The position numbers were made by a program, and so were the translations under genes. Of a stretch of DNA of 64,000 bases, positions 29,770 through 43,740 are shown piece by piece. Numbering within the stretch: the stretch's first letter is position 1; every line of letters begins with the position of its first letter. The stretch is from Sorghum bicolor (taxonomy: Eukaryota > Streptophyta > Magnoliopsida > Poales > Poaceae). Location of the stretch: positions 1,061,061 through 1,125,060 of the forward strand of contig NW_018396398.1 of NCBI RefSeq assembly GCF_000003195.3. The letters run 5' to 3'. Under the pieces are notes generated by a model. The model was given only the letters and a program-made list of their open reading frames with translations. It searched no databases and was not told the DNA's origin.

Positions 29770-32700
29770 TGTCACACCCCAAAATTTTTAGTTTTGGGTC
29801 GTGCATAGAAAACACTAATTAAAATAAATATTTTGATATTTGGATAAAATTTCTAATGTCACTTTAAAAATAGCGTTATTTAGTTATATGAAATATATCA
29901 CTCATTAAATTTTTCTAAATTTAATTGAAGGGTTTTTGCTTGATGAGATGTGATGCTTGTTTGTTGTTTCACTTTGTGTTGTGAGTGGGTAGAGTATTAG
30001 GGCGTGCTTAATAAGTCGTTGATCTATATCCGGCGTGTCTCTATATTTTTCTTTAATCAAGTCTCTTGTTTCTTAATCTTAATCTTTTCATCTAAAGTTT
30101 TCCATATCGTCTTATTCTACTCTAAATCGTTCCTTTGAGTTCATTTTCTATCAACCGGCCTATTAAAACTTCTCGGTAATTCTTCCGTCATTTTGGGAAT
30201 TCTTTCTCGCTTTTCTATGAGCATAAATCTAATTTTTAGATGCTTCTAGATATCTTTTCAGGAGCCCTAAATACTTTATTTGGGTTCTTCATGTTCTAAA
30301 ATGTCTCTAAGAATTTTCTTTAAATATTTGGAGCCTTCAGAGTATTTTTCGGGACATAAAAATCAATTCTGGAACTTCTAGAATTATTTTAATCTTGAAA
30401 TTCATTAATTCCGAAAATAGTGGAATATGCCTTTTTAATACTCAATGCCCATGTGAAATAATTCTTATAAATCTTAAAGAGCCAGACACGAGATTAAAAG
30501 AATTAGGGTTTCATCCTATTCATCGTGCCGCCGCCGCGGTGTAGTATCAATCTGTCGTTCAACGATTTCCAGCGCCGCCGCCGGCCGAGTCATTCGACAT
30601 CGATTGTGTTGATCGGTGCGTGTTGATTTTGAATCGGTGGCGGTGTCTAATCCATACAAAAGCTGCTCAATCACGTGGAGGTCCACAACGTGATCAGCTT
30701 CCAAATCTTGGAGTTCGACCATGGCACAATATCAAAGTTCTGTGAGCTTTCATCTTTTATTTTTCCAATTTTCCTTTCTCTCTAGTCGGATGATACTTCG
30801 GTGTTTATATTTTTTTTCCTTCTGTGTTGAACTGCCGGTGCTGTCATCTTGCAAATCGCCAAGGCCTACTCCCTGTTGCTTGACGTTGAGCATCAATCGT
30901 CGTGTGCCTCTTGTACACGATCAGCAAGACAAGCCGCCGCCTGTCACAGCGTGGCTACAGGCCGGCACAGCCCCTGAAGGACCCGCGTGAGCCGGTGTGC
31001 CATCGCTGAACGGCAAACAGGTCCGAGCCGAAGCCTTTTCTTCCCAGCCGAGCTCTTCCTACATCTGTCTCCGAAGGTTTCCAAGTACGTACAGACAACT
31101 CAACTCGAGGTAGAAGACGAAGTAATTACAGTTATGTCATTCATCTTATAATCCCTGCCGTTTATTCGTTTTACGTCCGATTCGAGTTGTTCTAGTTGCT
31201 TTGGATTCGTATTGTCATGCTCTATGCAGTAATATAAAAGTTTAGTACGTAACTCAATTCTGAAGTTATTGGTTAAAATGTAATTAGTTTAATATGTATA
31301 TAATAGCTTTCCAAATAAAAGGAACATGTGTTTGTACTTCGTTCTTTTATAAATTAATGTTAATCTAATTAATGTCAATCTTAATATCTTTTGAATTATA
31401 AGATGCTTAGTTCAACCTTGAAACATGAGTGCTTCAATTTAGTTGTCACATGATTATGTGTTTGTAATTAGATATTAATTTGACTAATGTGTAATGAAGC
31501 TAGTTTTTTTTATTAAAAATTAACATAAGTCATGCATTTCGGTTTTACATATGTAATCTAATAAATGTTAATATATTAACTACCTACAGAAATATATTTT
31601 TGAACTTGTAATTTGCTTAGCCTGAAGCCCTGAACAATGTCACGTATAATATGTTTAGAAGCTCTCACGTGTCTCTTTCTTTTACCTTGTTAAAGTCTAA
31701 CTTAATTAAATTAAGTGTCAATATTTATAAATAAATAGTTTAAGTTTGGAATTAGAACTTTTCTCTTTGTTTTCCATAATTAGAATAAATAAGCACACAA
31801 TCTTGTTTTCTTTCTGTTACAATATAGTCTCGATAATAGTTTCTTTATAATGATAGTTCCTTTATCGTTATGTCTTGCGCTCTCGTGACCGTAGTAACTA
31901 GTTATCCTTTAGTACATTGTTCTCTCTTGTGTGGTGTACTGTTCTTAGTTTCTTTTATTTGTTGCTTTGTATGGTTGCCTATGCGTGGTGCTTGATGCGA
32001 GTAGACGAGAACTGTTTGTGGGCATTGAAGATCATAAGATGATGACAGAAAGCTGATGATGTGAGGAGTAAGCAAGTGTTTAAGGCAAGTATAACTTGGG
32101 ATCATCCTTGTTACCTATTCACTTATAACTACACATATATATCATATGCATGCTATCACCTTGTCGACCTTAGCAAAATCATAGATGTTTGTTATCCTGG
32201 ATTCCTTGCTACCTACTTGATATGCATTTGGTGTAGATGTGCTAGTGCTTGATATAATCCATGATCTTGTAAGAGGATTAATAGCTATGCAATGAACGTT
32301 AAAAGATGACAAATAACTATATGAGATCTTGTCTGTAAGTGATCACCGGGACAACAGTGCAACCATGAGGGCTATAATGGCTCTGGCTTTAGCTCAGTAT
32401 GAAGACCTTTTCTAGCTTGTTAGAGGTTACCCGAAAGGGCGGAGGGGCTGAACCGACACGGGTATAGTGCGAGCCCCTGTCCCTATGTGTATAGGCTGCG
32501 CGTCATTGTGCCATTCGGAAGGGGGGTATCTATATCTGCTTGCAAAGGAAACCTTGCGGCCCTAACATGTTAGACGAACTTTTGAAAGGCTTCATAGTGA
32601 TCCCTACCGACCTTCCTTGGGAGTGGGTTAAGAGGCTGATCACCTCGGGCGAAAGGGTAAATCATGACTCATGGGTAAAGATGTACAACCTCTGCAGAGT

Positions 32701-33298
32701 GTTAAAACTAGTATACTAGCCGTGCTCACGGTTAAGAGCGGCCTTGGGGGTTCTTGCTGAGACGACGATGAGCTTGTTAAGTTGTTATGTTCATTTGATT
32801 ATCGTTTATGCTAAGAATTAATTATGCTTACACTTGATCATGTGATTAATAGATTATTACTGCTTCCTTGACAATTGCTATTAAATTATGAACATGCTCT
32901 CCACTATTAAAAGCTAAATGCAGTTAAACCAGTGTCAGCCATTTGAACCTCATGAACCCCTGGTTATACTTGTTGAGTACGATATGTGCTCACTCTTGCT
33001 ATTTCCCACCACTCCAGTTTACTAGTAAGAGTTGATGAGGACAGCGATGGAATCATGAAGGATGTTCTCAGAATACAATAAGTGCTAGGCATATGTTACC
33101 CCCAGTCAGCCGTCCCTATGAAGATTGAGCCTGAAGATTAGTTATTGTGTTACGATTCTCTTATGTAAGTGTTAATTATAAGTATGTTTCCGCTATATAA
33201 CACTGTTTTTGATATTATTGCTTTTGTTGTTGTATGTGTGGACTTCCTGGGCACACATATGGCTAGCCTGGTTTTGTTCTTTAAAACCGGCTGTGACA
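29770..33298 (+). repeat. 5' LTR of the LARD-like element
   Basis: Runs from tgtcacacccc to ggctgtgaca, with a 7-bp inverted repeat at its ends. Three parts can be told apart: an A/T-rich left part, a GC-rich segment near 30520-31080, and a right part with the gggcggaggggctgaacc segment near 32440. No recognisable protein. A small ORF at 30721-30990 is noted under findings. Confidence 0.9.
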
Positions 33299-34472
33299 GA
33301 GTGGTATCAAAGCAGTGTTGACTGTAGGACGTATGCCTAGGTAGCACTGGTCGATTAGAAAAGTCTAATTTCCTACAAAACTATTTTCTTATCCCTTGAC
33401 TTTTGATTTTGGTTATTTCTCAATCCTTGTCTCATTGTATCCCCTCCTTGAATAGCTTCCTTTGAGCTATTTCTATTTATCACCTTGGCCTTTATTTACT
33501 TATTTTACTTAACTTTTCGAAACTTGCTTTATTCAAAATTCGATGGCCTTTCGTTATCTCTAACCCGCCCTTTATGATGACCACCATTATTGAAAAAAAC
33601 ACATATAGAATCAATGATGTGTTGTGTGCTTGTCTTGTTGTGTGATGCTTGTGCGTCGTCTCTGTTCTTGTGATACAAAGGAGCCTGAAAGATACTATCT
33701 TTAGAAGTAGCTCAATCTTGTTAAGTGGGGTAGCGTCCGCTACCGTCATCTAAGTATCTCAAGTTTCGAGACATGAAGACCTAATGATCAATCTTATCCT
33801 TCTTGTATATCTCTTTCTTGTATATCAAACTTTATCTTTTCTATCATCAATCTTCATCTACTTATGCTCTTTTGTTATTCTTTGCCCCTTGATTGTTTAC
33901 CTTATAATATAATGATCTAAAGGTCAACTTCACCTTTCCAGTGTACTTTTCTTATCATCGATCCTTCTGTTCTTGTGACAAACCATTATTCTCTAGTGAA
34001 CCCTTGTTAATCCACAGTCATTTTATCATCTCTCACCATAGAGCTTGAAATAACCTTGAAGAACCAATCTTCATTTCCCTTCTCAATCCTTGCTAATTTA
34101 TAATCTTTTATCATAAATCTCATAAATCTCGAAATCAAGGAATTCTGAGCACTATAAGATGTATCTTTATCTTTCAGTCCTAATCTTTAAACCTCATAAT
34201 GTGAAGACGCGGTGATCAACCTTTGTCTGTCTTTCTAACCTTCATTGATCTTTCTTTTTCACTTATGCTGATCTTCAATACTTTAGTCTCGTGTCATACA
34301 TCCCGAATTAATCTTGAGGACTAGTCTTTGACATCTTTATCAACTTTTGTTAATCCTTGATCCCTAAATCATATCTCGCCAAAAGACACAAAACAACCTT
34401 GATGACCAACTTTATCATTATCTCTAGTCTCTTCGAATCTTGGGACGAGATTCTTGTTAAGTGGGGTAGAAT
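33299..34472 (+). other. Non-coding interior of the LARD-like element
   Basis: Begins with gagtggtatcaaagcagt; tggtatcaaagca (33302-33314) is a near match to the initiator-Met tRNA primer site. The rest is T/C-rich, with repeated words such as aatctt, cttgatc and cttatc, and no ORF above 85 residues. It ends with gttaagtggggtaga, a G-containing tract just before the 3' LTR that probably primes plus-strand synthesis. Confidence 0.8.
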
Positions 34473-37400
34473 TGTCACACCCCAAAATTTTTAGTTTTGG
34501 GTCGTGCATAGAAAACACTAATTAAAATAAATATTTTGATATTTGGATAAAATTTCTAATGTCACTTTAAAAATAGCGTCATTTAGTTATATGAAATATA
34601 TCACTCTTTAAATTTTTCTAAATTTAATTGAAGGGTTTTTGCTTGATGAGATGTTATGCTTGTTTGTTGTTTCACTTTGTGTTGTGAGTGGGTAGAGTAT
34701 TAGAGCGTGCTTAATAAGTCGTTGATCTATATCCGGCGTGTCTCTATATTTTTCTTTAATCAAGTCTCTTGTTTCTTAATCTTAATCTTTTCATCTAAAG
34801 TTTTCCATATTGTCTTATTCTACTCTAAATCGTTCCTTTGAGTTCATTTTCTATCAACCGTCCTATTAAAACTTCTCGGTAATTCTTCCGTCATTTTGGG
34901 AATTCTTTCTCGCTTTTCTATGAGCATAAATCTAATTTTTAGATGCTCCTAGATATCTTTTCAGGAGCCCTAAATACTTTATTTAGGTTCTTCATGTTCT
35001 AAAATGTCTCTAAGAATTTTCTTTAAATATTTGGAGCCTTTAGAGTATTTTTCGAGACATAAAAATCAATTCTGGAGTTTTCTAGAATTATTTTAATCTT
35101 GAAATTCATTAATTCCGAAAATAGTGGAATATGTCTTTTTAATACTCAATGCCCATGTGAAATAATTCTTATAAATCTTAAAGAGCCGGACACGAGATTA
35201 AAAGAATTAGGGTTTCATCCTATTCATCGTGCCGCCGCCGCGGTGTAGTATCAATCTGTCGTTCAACGATTTCCAGCGCCGCCGCCGGCCGAGTCATTCG
35301 ACATCGATTGTGTTGATCGGTGCATGTTGATTTTGAATCGGTGGCAGTGTCTAATCCATACAAAAGCTGCTCAATCACGTGGAGGTCCACAACATGATCA
35401 GCTTCCAAATCTTGGAGTTCGACCATGGCACAATATCAAAGTTCCGTGAGCTTTCATCTTTTATTTTTCCAATTTTCCTTTCTCTCTAGTCGGATGATAC
35501 TTCGGTGTTTATATTTTTTTTCCTTCTGTGTTGAACTGCCGGTGCTGTCATCTTGCAAATCGCCAAGGCCTACTCCCTGTTGCTTGACGTTGAGCATCAA
35601 TCGTCGTGTGCCTCTTGTACACGATCAGCAAGACAAGCCGCCGCCTATCACAGCGTGGCTACAGGCCGGCACTGCCCCTGAAGGACCCGCGTGAGCCGGT
35701 GTGCCATCACTGAACGGCAAACAGGTCCGAGCCGAAGCCTTTTCCTCCCAGTCGAGCTCTTCCTACATCTGTCTCCGAAGGTTTCCAAGTACGTACAGAC
35801 AACTCAACTCGAGGTAGAAGACGAAGTAATTACAGTTATGTCATTCATCTTATAATCCCTGCCGTTTATTCGTTTTACGTCTGATTCGAGTTGTTCTAGT
35901 TGCTTTAGATTCGTATTGTCATGCTCTACGCAGTAATATAAAAGTTTAGTATGTAACTCAATTCTGAATTTATTGGTTAAAATGTAATTAGTTTAATATG
36001 TATATAATAGCTTTCCAAATAAAAGCAACATGTGTTTGTACTTCGTTCTTTTATAAATTAATGTTAATCTAATTAATGTCAATCTTAATATCTTTTGAAT
36101 TATAAGATGCTTAGTTCAACCTTGAAACATGAGTGCTTCAATTTAGTTGTCACATGATTATGTGTTTGTAATTAGATATTAATTTGACTAATGTGTAATG
36201 AAGCTAGTTTTTTTTATTAAAAATTAACATAAGTCATGCATTTCGGTTTTACATATGTAATCTAATAAATGTTAATATATTAACTACCTACAGAAATATA
36301 TTTTTGAACTTGTAATTTGCTTAGCCTAAAGCCCTAAACAATGTCACGTATAATATGTTTAGAAGCTCTCACGTGTTTCTTTCTTTTACCTTGTTAAAGT
36401 CTAACTTAATTAAATTAAGTGTCAATATTTATAAATAAATAGTTTAAGTTTGGAATTAGAACTTTTCACTTTGTTTTCCATAATTAGAATAAATAAGCAC
36501 ACAATCTTCTTTTCTTTTTGTTACAATATAGTCTCGATAATAGTTTCTTTATAATGATAGTTCTTTTATCGTTATGTCTTGCGCTCTCGTGACCGTAGTA
36601 ACTAGTTATCTTTTAGTACATTGTTCTCTCTTGTGTGGTGTACTGTTCTTAGTTTCTTTTATTTGTTGCTTTGTATGTTTGCCTATGCGTGGTGCTTGAT
36701 GCGAGTAGACGAGAACTGTTTGTGGGCATTGAAGATCATAAGATGATGACAGAAAGCTGATGATGTGAGGAGTAAGCAATTGTTTAAGGCAAGTATAACT
36801 TGGGATCATCCTTGTTACCTATTCACTTATAACTACACATATATATCATATGCATGCTATCACCTTGTCGACCTTAGCAAAATCATAGATGTTTGTTATC
36901 CTGGATTCCTTGCTACCTACTTGATATGCATTTGGTGTAGATGTGCTAGTGCTTGATATAATCCATGATCTTGTAAGAGGATTAATAGCTATGCAATGAA
37001 CGTTAAAAGATGACAAATAACTATATGAGATATTGTCTGTAAGTGATCACCGGGACAACAGTGCAACCATGAGGGCTATAATGGCTCTGGCTTTAGCTCA
37101 GTATGAAGACCTTTTCTAGCTTGTTAGAGGTTACCCGAAAGGGCGGAGGGGCTGAACCGACACGGGTATAGTGCGAGCCCCTGTCCCTATGTGTATAGGC
37201 TGCGCGTCATTGTGCCATTCGGAAGGGGGGTATCTATATCTGCTCGCAAAGGAAACCTTGCGGCCCTAACATGTTAGACGAACTTTTGAAAGGCTTCATA
37301 GTGATCCCTGCCGACCTTCTTCGGGAGTGGGTTAAGAGGCTGATCACCTCGGGCGAAAGGGTAAATCATGACTCATGGGTAAAGATGTACAACCTCTGCA

Positions 37401-38002
37401 GTGTGTTAAAACTAGTATACTAGCCGTGCTCACGGTTAAGAGCGGCCTTGGGGGTTCTTGCTGCGACGACGATGAGCTTGTTAAGTTGTTATGTTCATTT
37501 GATTATTGTTTATGCTAAGAATTAATTATGCTTACACTTGATCATGTGATTAATGGATTATTACTGCTACCTTGACAATTGCTATTAAATTATGAACATG
37601 CTCTCCACTATTAAAAGCTAAATGCAGTTAAACCAGTGTCAGCCATTTGAGCCTCATGAACCCCTGGTTATACTTGTTGAGTACGATATGTGCTCACTCT
37701 TGCTGTTTCCCACCACTCCAGTTTACTAGTAAGAGTTGATGAGGACAGTGATGGAATCATGAAGGATGTTCTCAGAATACAAGAAGTCCTAGGCATATGT
37801 TACCCCCAGTCAGCCGTCCCTGTGAAGATTGAGCCAGAAGATTGGTTATTGTGTTACGATTCTCTTATGTAAGTGTTAATTATAAGTATGTTTCCGCTAT
37901 ATAACACTGTTTTTGATATTATTGCTTCTGTTGATGTATGTGTGGACTTCCTGGGCACACATATGGCAAGCCTGGTTTTGTTCTTTAAAACCGGGTGTGA
38001 CA
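34473..38002 (+). repeat. 3' LTR of the LARD-like element
   Basis: 3,530 bp, aligned throughout to the 5' LTR and differing by scattered substitutions and a few 1-2 bp indels. It ends gggtgtgaca, where the 5' LTR ends ggctgtgaca. Followed directly by the TSD cctct. Confidence 0.9.
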
Positions 38003-41000
38003 CCTCTTCATCTAGGAGTACAAACAGTTGTATCAAAAATGGTTTCTTAGACTATGGTGCATTAGGCACAAACTATGCACCTATCTTGCACCAAAACTAA
38101 CATTGTCTCCAAACAGACCGAAGCGAGATTCCATATGACACACGTCATCTAGGAGTTCCTTTGGGTGTGTCCAAATTGATTTCTTAACATATGGTACGTT
38201 CCATGCAAACTGTGCAACTATGTTGCATCAAGATTAGCACTATATCCGGACGGACCAAATCGAGCCTCCACTTGAGCCTCTTCAACTACGAGTACCATCG
38301 GGTGTGTCTAAAATGGTTTCTTAGCCTATGGTGCATTAGGCGTAAACCGTGCACATATCTTATACCAAAGCTAACACTGTCTCTAAACGAATCGAAGTAA
38401 GATTCCATATGACACACATCATCAAGGAGTTATATCAGGTGTGTCCTAATTGATTTCTGAGCATATCGTATGTTCCATGCAAGTCGTGCATCTATCTTGC
38501 ATCAAGATTAGCATTGTCTCCAAACAGACCAAACCGAGCTTTCACTTGAGCCCCTTGACCTAGGAGTACCATCGGGTGCGTCCAAAATGGTTTCTTATCC
38601 TATGGTGCATTAGGTGCAAACCGTGCACCTTTCTTGCACCAAAACTAACACAGTCTCTAAACAGACCGAAGTGAGATTCCATATGACACATGTCATCTAG
38701 GAGTTCCATCTGGTGCACCCAAATAGATTTCTGAGCATATGGTATGTTCCATGCAGATCGTGCACCTATCTTGCATCAACATTAGCATTATCTCTAAACA
38801 GACCGAACAGAGCCCCCACTTGAGCCTCTTCACCTAGGAGTACCAACAGGTGCTTCCAAAATGGTTTTTAGACTTTGGTGCATTAGGCGCAAACCGTGCA
38901 CATATCTTGCACCGAAATCAATACTATCTCTAAGCACACCAAAGCGAGATTCCATATGACACACGTCATCAAGGAGTTCTATCGGGTGTGTCCAAATTAA
39001 TTTCTAAGCATATGGTATATTCCATGCAGACCGTGCATCTATCTTGCATCAAGATTAGCACAATCTCCAAACAGATCAAACCGAGCTTCCACTTAAGCCT
39101 CTTCACCGAAGTACCAACACGTGCTTCCAAAATGGTTTCTTAGACTACGGTGCATTAGGCGCAAACCATGCACATATCTTGCACCAAAACTAACACTGTT
39201 TCTAAACAGATCAAAGAGGGATTCCATATGATACACATCATCAAGGAGTTCCATCGGGTGCATCCAAATTGATTTCCAAGCATATGGTATGTTCCATGCA
39301 CCTACCTTGCATCAAGGTTAGCACTATCTCCAAACAGATCGAACCGTGCATCCACTTGAGCCCCTTCACCTAGGAGTACCAACAAGTGCGTCCAAAATGG
39401 TTTCTTAGACTATGGTGCATTAGGTGCAAACTGTGCACCTATCTTGCACCGAAACTAACAATGTCTCCAAATGGACCGAAGCGAGATTCCATATGACACA
39501 CGTCATCAAGGAGTTCCATCGAGTGCATCGAAATTGATTTCCAAGCATATGGTATGTTCCATACAAACCATGCACCTACCTTGCATAAGGATTAGCACTA
39601 TCTCCAAACTGACCGAACCAAGCTTCCACTTGAGCCTCTTCACCAAGGAGTACCAAACAGTGCATCCAAAATGGTTTCCTAGACTATGGTGCATTAGGCG
39701 CAAACTGTGCACCTATCTTGCACTAAAACTTACAATGTCTACAAACGAACCGAAGCAAGATTCCATATGACACACGTCATCAAGGAGTTCTATAGTTTGT
39801 GTCCAAATTAATTTCTAAGCATATGGTATGTTCCATGCAGACCGTGCATCTAACTTGCATCAAGTTTAGCACTATCTCTAAACAGATCAAACCGAGCTTC
39901 CACTTGAGCCTCTTCACCGAACTACCAACAAGTGCTTCCAAAATGGTTTCTTAAACTATGGTGCATTAGGCGCAAACCATGCACATATCTTGCATCAAAA
40001 CTAACACTATTTCTAAACAGACCAAAGCGAGATTCCATATGACACAGGTCATCAAGGAGTTCCATCGGGTGCATACAAATTGATTTCCAAGCATATGGTA
40101 TGTTCCATGCAAATCGTGCACCTATCTTGCATCAAGATTAGCACTATCTCCAAACAGACTGAACCGAGCTTCCACTTGAGCCTCTTCATCTAGGAGTACA
40201 AACAGTTGCATCAAAAATGGTTTCTTAGACTATGGTGCATTAGGCACAAACTATGCACCTATCTTGCACCAAAACTAACATTGTCTCCAAACAGACCGAA
40301 GCGAGATTCCATATGACACACGTCATCTAGGAGTTCCTTTACGTGTGTCCAAATTGATTTTTTAACATATGGTACGATCCATGCAAACTGTGTAACTATG
40401 TTGCATCAAGATTAGCACTATATCCGAACAGACCAAATCGAGCCTCCACTTGAGCCTCTTCAACTATGAGTACCATCGGGTGTGTCTAAAATGGTTTCTT
40501 AGCCTATGGTGCATTAGGCGTAAACCGTGCACATATCTTATACCAAAGCTAACAATGTCTCTAAACGAATCGAAGCAGGATTCCATATGACACACATCAT
40601 CGACCAGTTATATCCGGTGTGTCCTAATTGATTTCTGAGCATATCGTATGTTCCATGCAAACCGTGCATCTATCTTGCATCAAGATTAGCACTATATCCA
40701 AACAGACCAAACCGAGCTTTCACTTGAGCCCCATGACCTAGGAGTACCATCGGGTGCGTCCAAAATGGTTTCTTATCCTATGGTGCATTAGGTGCAAACC
40801 GTGCACCTATCTTGCACCGAAACTAACACAGTCTCTAAACGGACCGAAGTGACATTCCATATGACACATGTCATTTAGGAGTTCCATCTGGTGCATCCAA
40901 ATAGATTTCTGAGCATATGGTTTGTTCCATGCAAATCGTGCACCTATCTTGCATCAACATTAGCATTATTTCTAAACAGACCGAACAGAGCCTCCACTTG

Positions 41001-43740
41001 AGCCTCTTCACCTAGGAGTACCAACAGGTGCTTCCAAAATGGTTTTTTAGGCTTTGGTGCATTAGGCGCAAACCGTGCACATATCTTGCACTGAAACTAA
41101 TACTATCTCTAAGCACATCAAAGCGAGATTCCATATGACACACGTCATCAAGGAGTTCTATCGGGTGTGTCCAAATTAATTTCTAAGCATATGGTACGTT
41201 CCATGCAGACCGTGCATCTATCTAGCATCAAGATTAGCACTATCTCTAAATAGATCAAACCGAGGTTCCACTTGAGCCTCTTCACCGAAGTACCAACAGG
41301 TGCTTTCAAAATGGTTTCTTAGACTATGGTGCATTAGGCGCAAACCATGCACATATCTTGCACCGAAACTAACACTGTTTCTAAACAGACCAAAGAGAGA
41401 TTCCATATGATACACATCATATGGAGTTCCATCGGGTGCATCCAAATTGATTTCCAAGCATATGGTATGTTCCATGCACCTACCTTGCATCAAGATTAGC
41501 ACTATCTACAAACAGACCGAATCGAGCATCCACTTGAACCCCTTCACCTAGGAGTACCAACAAGTGCGTCCAAAATGGTTTCTTAGACTATGGTGCATTA
41601 GGTGCAAACTGTGCACCTATCTTGCACCGAAACTAACAATGTCTCCAAATGGACCGAAGCGAGGTTCCATATGACACACGTCATCAAGGAGTTCTATCGG
41701 GTGCATCGAAATTGATTTCCAAGCATATGGTATGTTACATGCAAACCATGCACCTACCTTGCATAAGGATTAGCACTATCTCCAAACTGACCGAACCAAG
41801 CTTCCACTTGAGCCTCTTCACCAAGGAGTACCAAACAGTGCGTCCAAAATGGTTTCTTAGACTATGGTGCATTAGGCGCAAACTGTGCACCTATCTTGCA
41901 CTAAAACTTACAATGTCTACAAACGAACCGATGCAAGATTCCATGTGACACACGTCATCAAGGAGTTCTATTGTTTGTGTCCAAATTAATTTCTAAGCAT
42001 ATGGTATGTTCCATGCAGACCGTGCATGTATCTTGCATCAAGTTTAGCACTATCTCCAAACAGATCAAACCGAGCTTCCACTTGAGCCTCTTCACCGAAC
42101 TACCAACAGGTGCTTCCAAAATGGTTTCTTAAACTATGGTGCATTAGGCGCAAACCATGCACATATCTTACACCGAAGCTAACACTATTTCTAAACAGAC
42201 CAAAGCGAGATTCCATATGACACAGGTAATCAAGGAGTTCTATCGGGTGCATACAAATTGATTTCCAAGCATATGGTATGTTCCATGCAAACCGTGCACC
42301 TATCTTGCATCAAGATTAGCACTATCTCCAAGCAGACCGAACCGAGCTTCCACTTGAGCCTCTTCATCTTGGAGTACAAACAGTTGCATCAAAAATGGTT
42401 TCTTAGACAATGGTGCATTAGGCACAAACTATGCACCTATCTTGCACCAAAACTAACATTGTCTCCAAATAGACCGAAGCGAGATTCCATATGACACACG
42501 TCATCGAGTTCCTTTAGGTGTGTCCAAATTGATTTCTTAACATATGGTATGTTCCATGCAAACTGTCCAACTATGAAGCATCAAGATTAGCATTATATCC
42601 GAACAGACCAAATCGAGCCACCACTTGAGCCTCTTCAACTACGAGTACCATCGGGTGTGTCTAAAATGGTTTCTTAGCCTATGGTGCATTAGGCATAAAC
42701 CGTGCACATATCTTATACCAAAGCTAACACTGTCTCTAAACGAATCAAAGCAAGATTCCATATGACACACATCATCAAGGAGTTATATCAGGTGTGTCCT
42801 AATTGATTTCTGAGCATATCGTATGTTCCATGCAAACCGAGCATCTATCTTGCATCAAGATTAGCACTATATCCAAACAGACCAAACTGAGCTTTCACTT
42901 GAGCCCCTTGACCTAGGAGTACCATCGGGGTGCGTCCAAAATGGTTTCTTATCCTATGGTGCATTAGGTGCAAACCGTGCACCTATCTTGCACCGAAACT
43001 AACACAGTCTCTTAACGGACCGAAGTGAGATTCCTTATGACACATGTCATCTAGGAGTTCCATCTAGTGCATCCAAATAGATTTCTGAGCATATGGTATG
43101 TTTCATGCAAATCGTGCACCTATCTTGCATCAACATTAGCATTATCTCTAAACAGACCGAACAGAGCCTCCACTTGAGCCTCTTCACCTAGGAGTACCAA
43201 CAGGTGCTTCCAAAATGGTTTTTTAGACTTTGATGCATTAGGCGCAAACCGTGCACATATCTTACACCGAAACTAATACTATCTCTAAGCACACCAAAGC
43301 GAGATTCCATATGACACACGTCATCAAGGAGTTCTATCGGGTGTGTCCAAATTAATTTCTAAGCATATGGTACGCTCCATGTAGACTGTGCATCTATATT
43401 GCATCAAGATTAGCACTATCTCCAAACAGATCAAACCGAGCTTCTAGTTGAGCCTCTTCACCGAAGTACCAACAGGTGCTTCCAAAATGGTTTCTTAGAC
43501 TATGGTGCATTAGGCGCAAACCATGCACATATCTTGCACCGAAACTAACACTGTTTCTAAACAGACCAAAGAGAGATTCCATATGATACACATCATCAAG
43601 GGGTTCCATCGGGTGTGTACTAACTGATTTCCAAGCATATGGTATGTTCCATGCACCGACCTTGCATCAAGATTAGCACTATCTCCAAACAGACCGAACC
43701 GAGCATCCACTTGAGCCCCTTCACCTAGGAGTACCAACAA

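Larger units (their letters stand above)
29770..38002 (+). mobile_element. Non-autonomous LTR retrotransposon, LARD-like, with 3.5-kb LTRs
   Basis: An 8,233-bp element with two LTRs of 3,529 and 3,530 bp, a 5-bp TSD and only 1,174 bp of interior. The interior has an initiator-Met-type PBS and a G-rich tract but no gag or pol motif in any frame. LTR ends (tgtcaca ... tgtgaca), the long LTR and the cgagattcttgttaagtggg-type tract suggest a derivative of Tekay/Del-type chromoviruses, whose proteins would be needed in trans (inference). The LTRs differ by roughly 2% over the first ~700 bp compared by eye, so this insertion looks older than the gypsy element at 3192. Confidence 0.88.

Noticed and set aside
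29770..38002. Reading the two 3.5-kb repeats as a host segmental duplication
   Set aside because: Terminal tgtcaca/tgtgaca, PBS, priming tract and matching 5-bp TSD show one LTR element.
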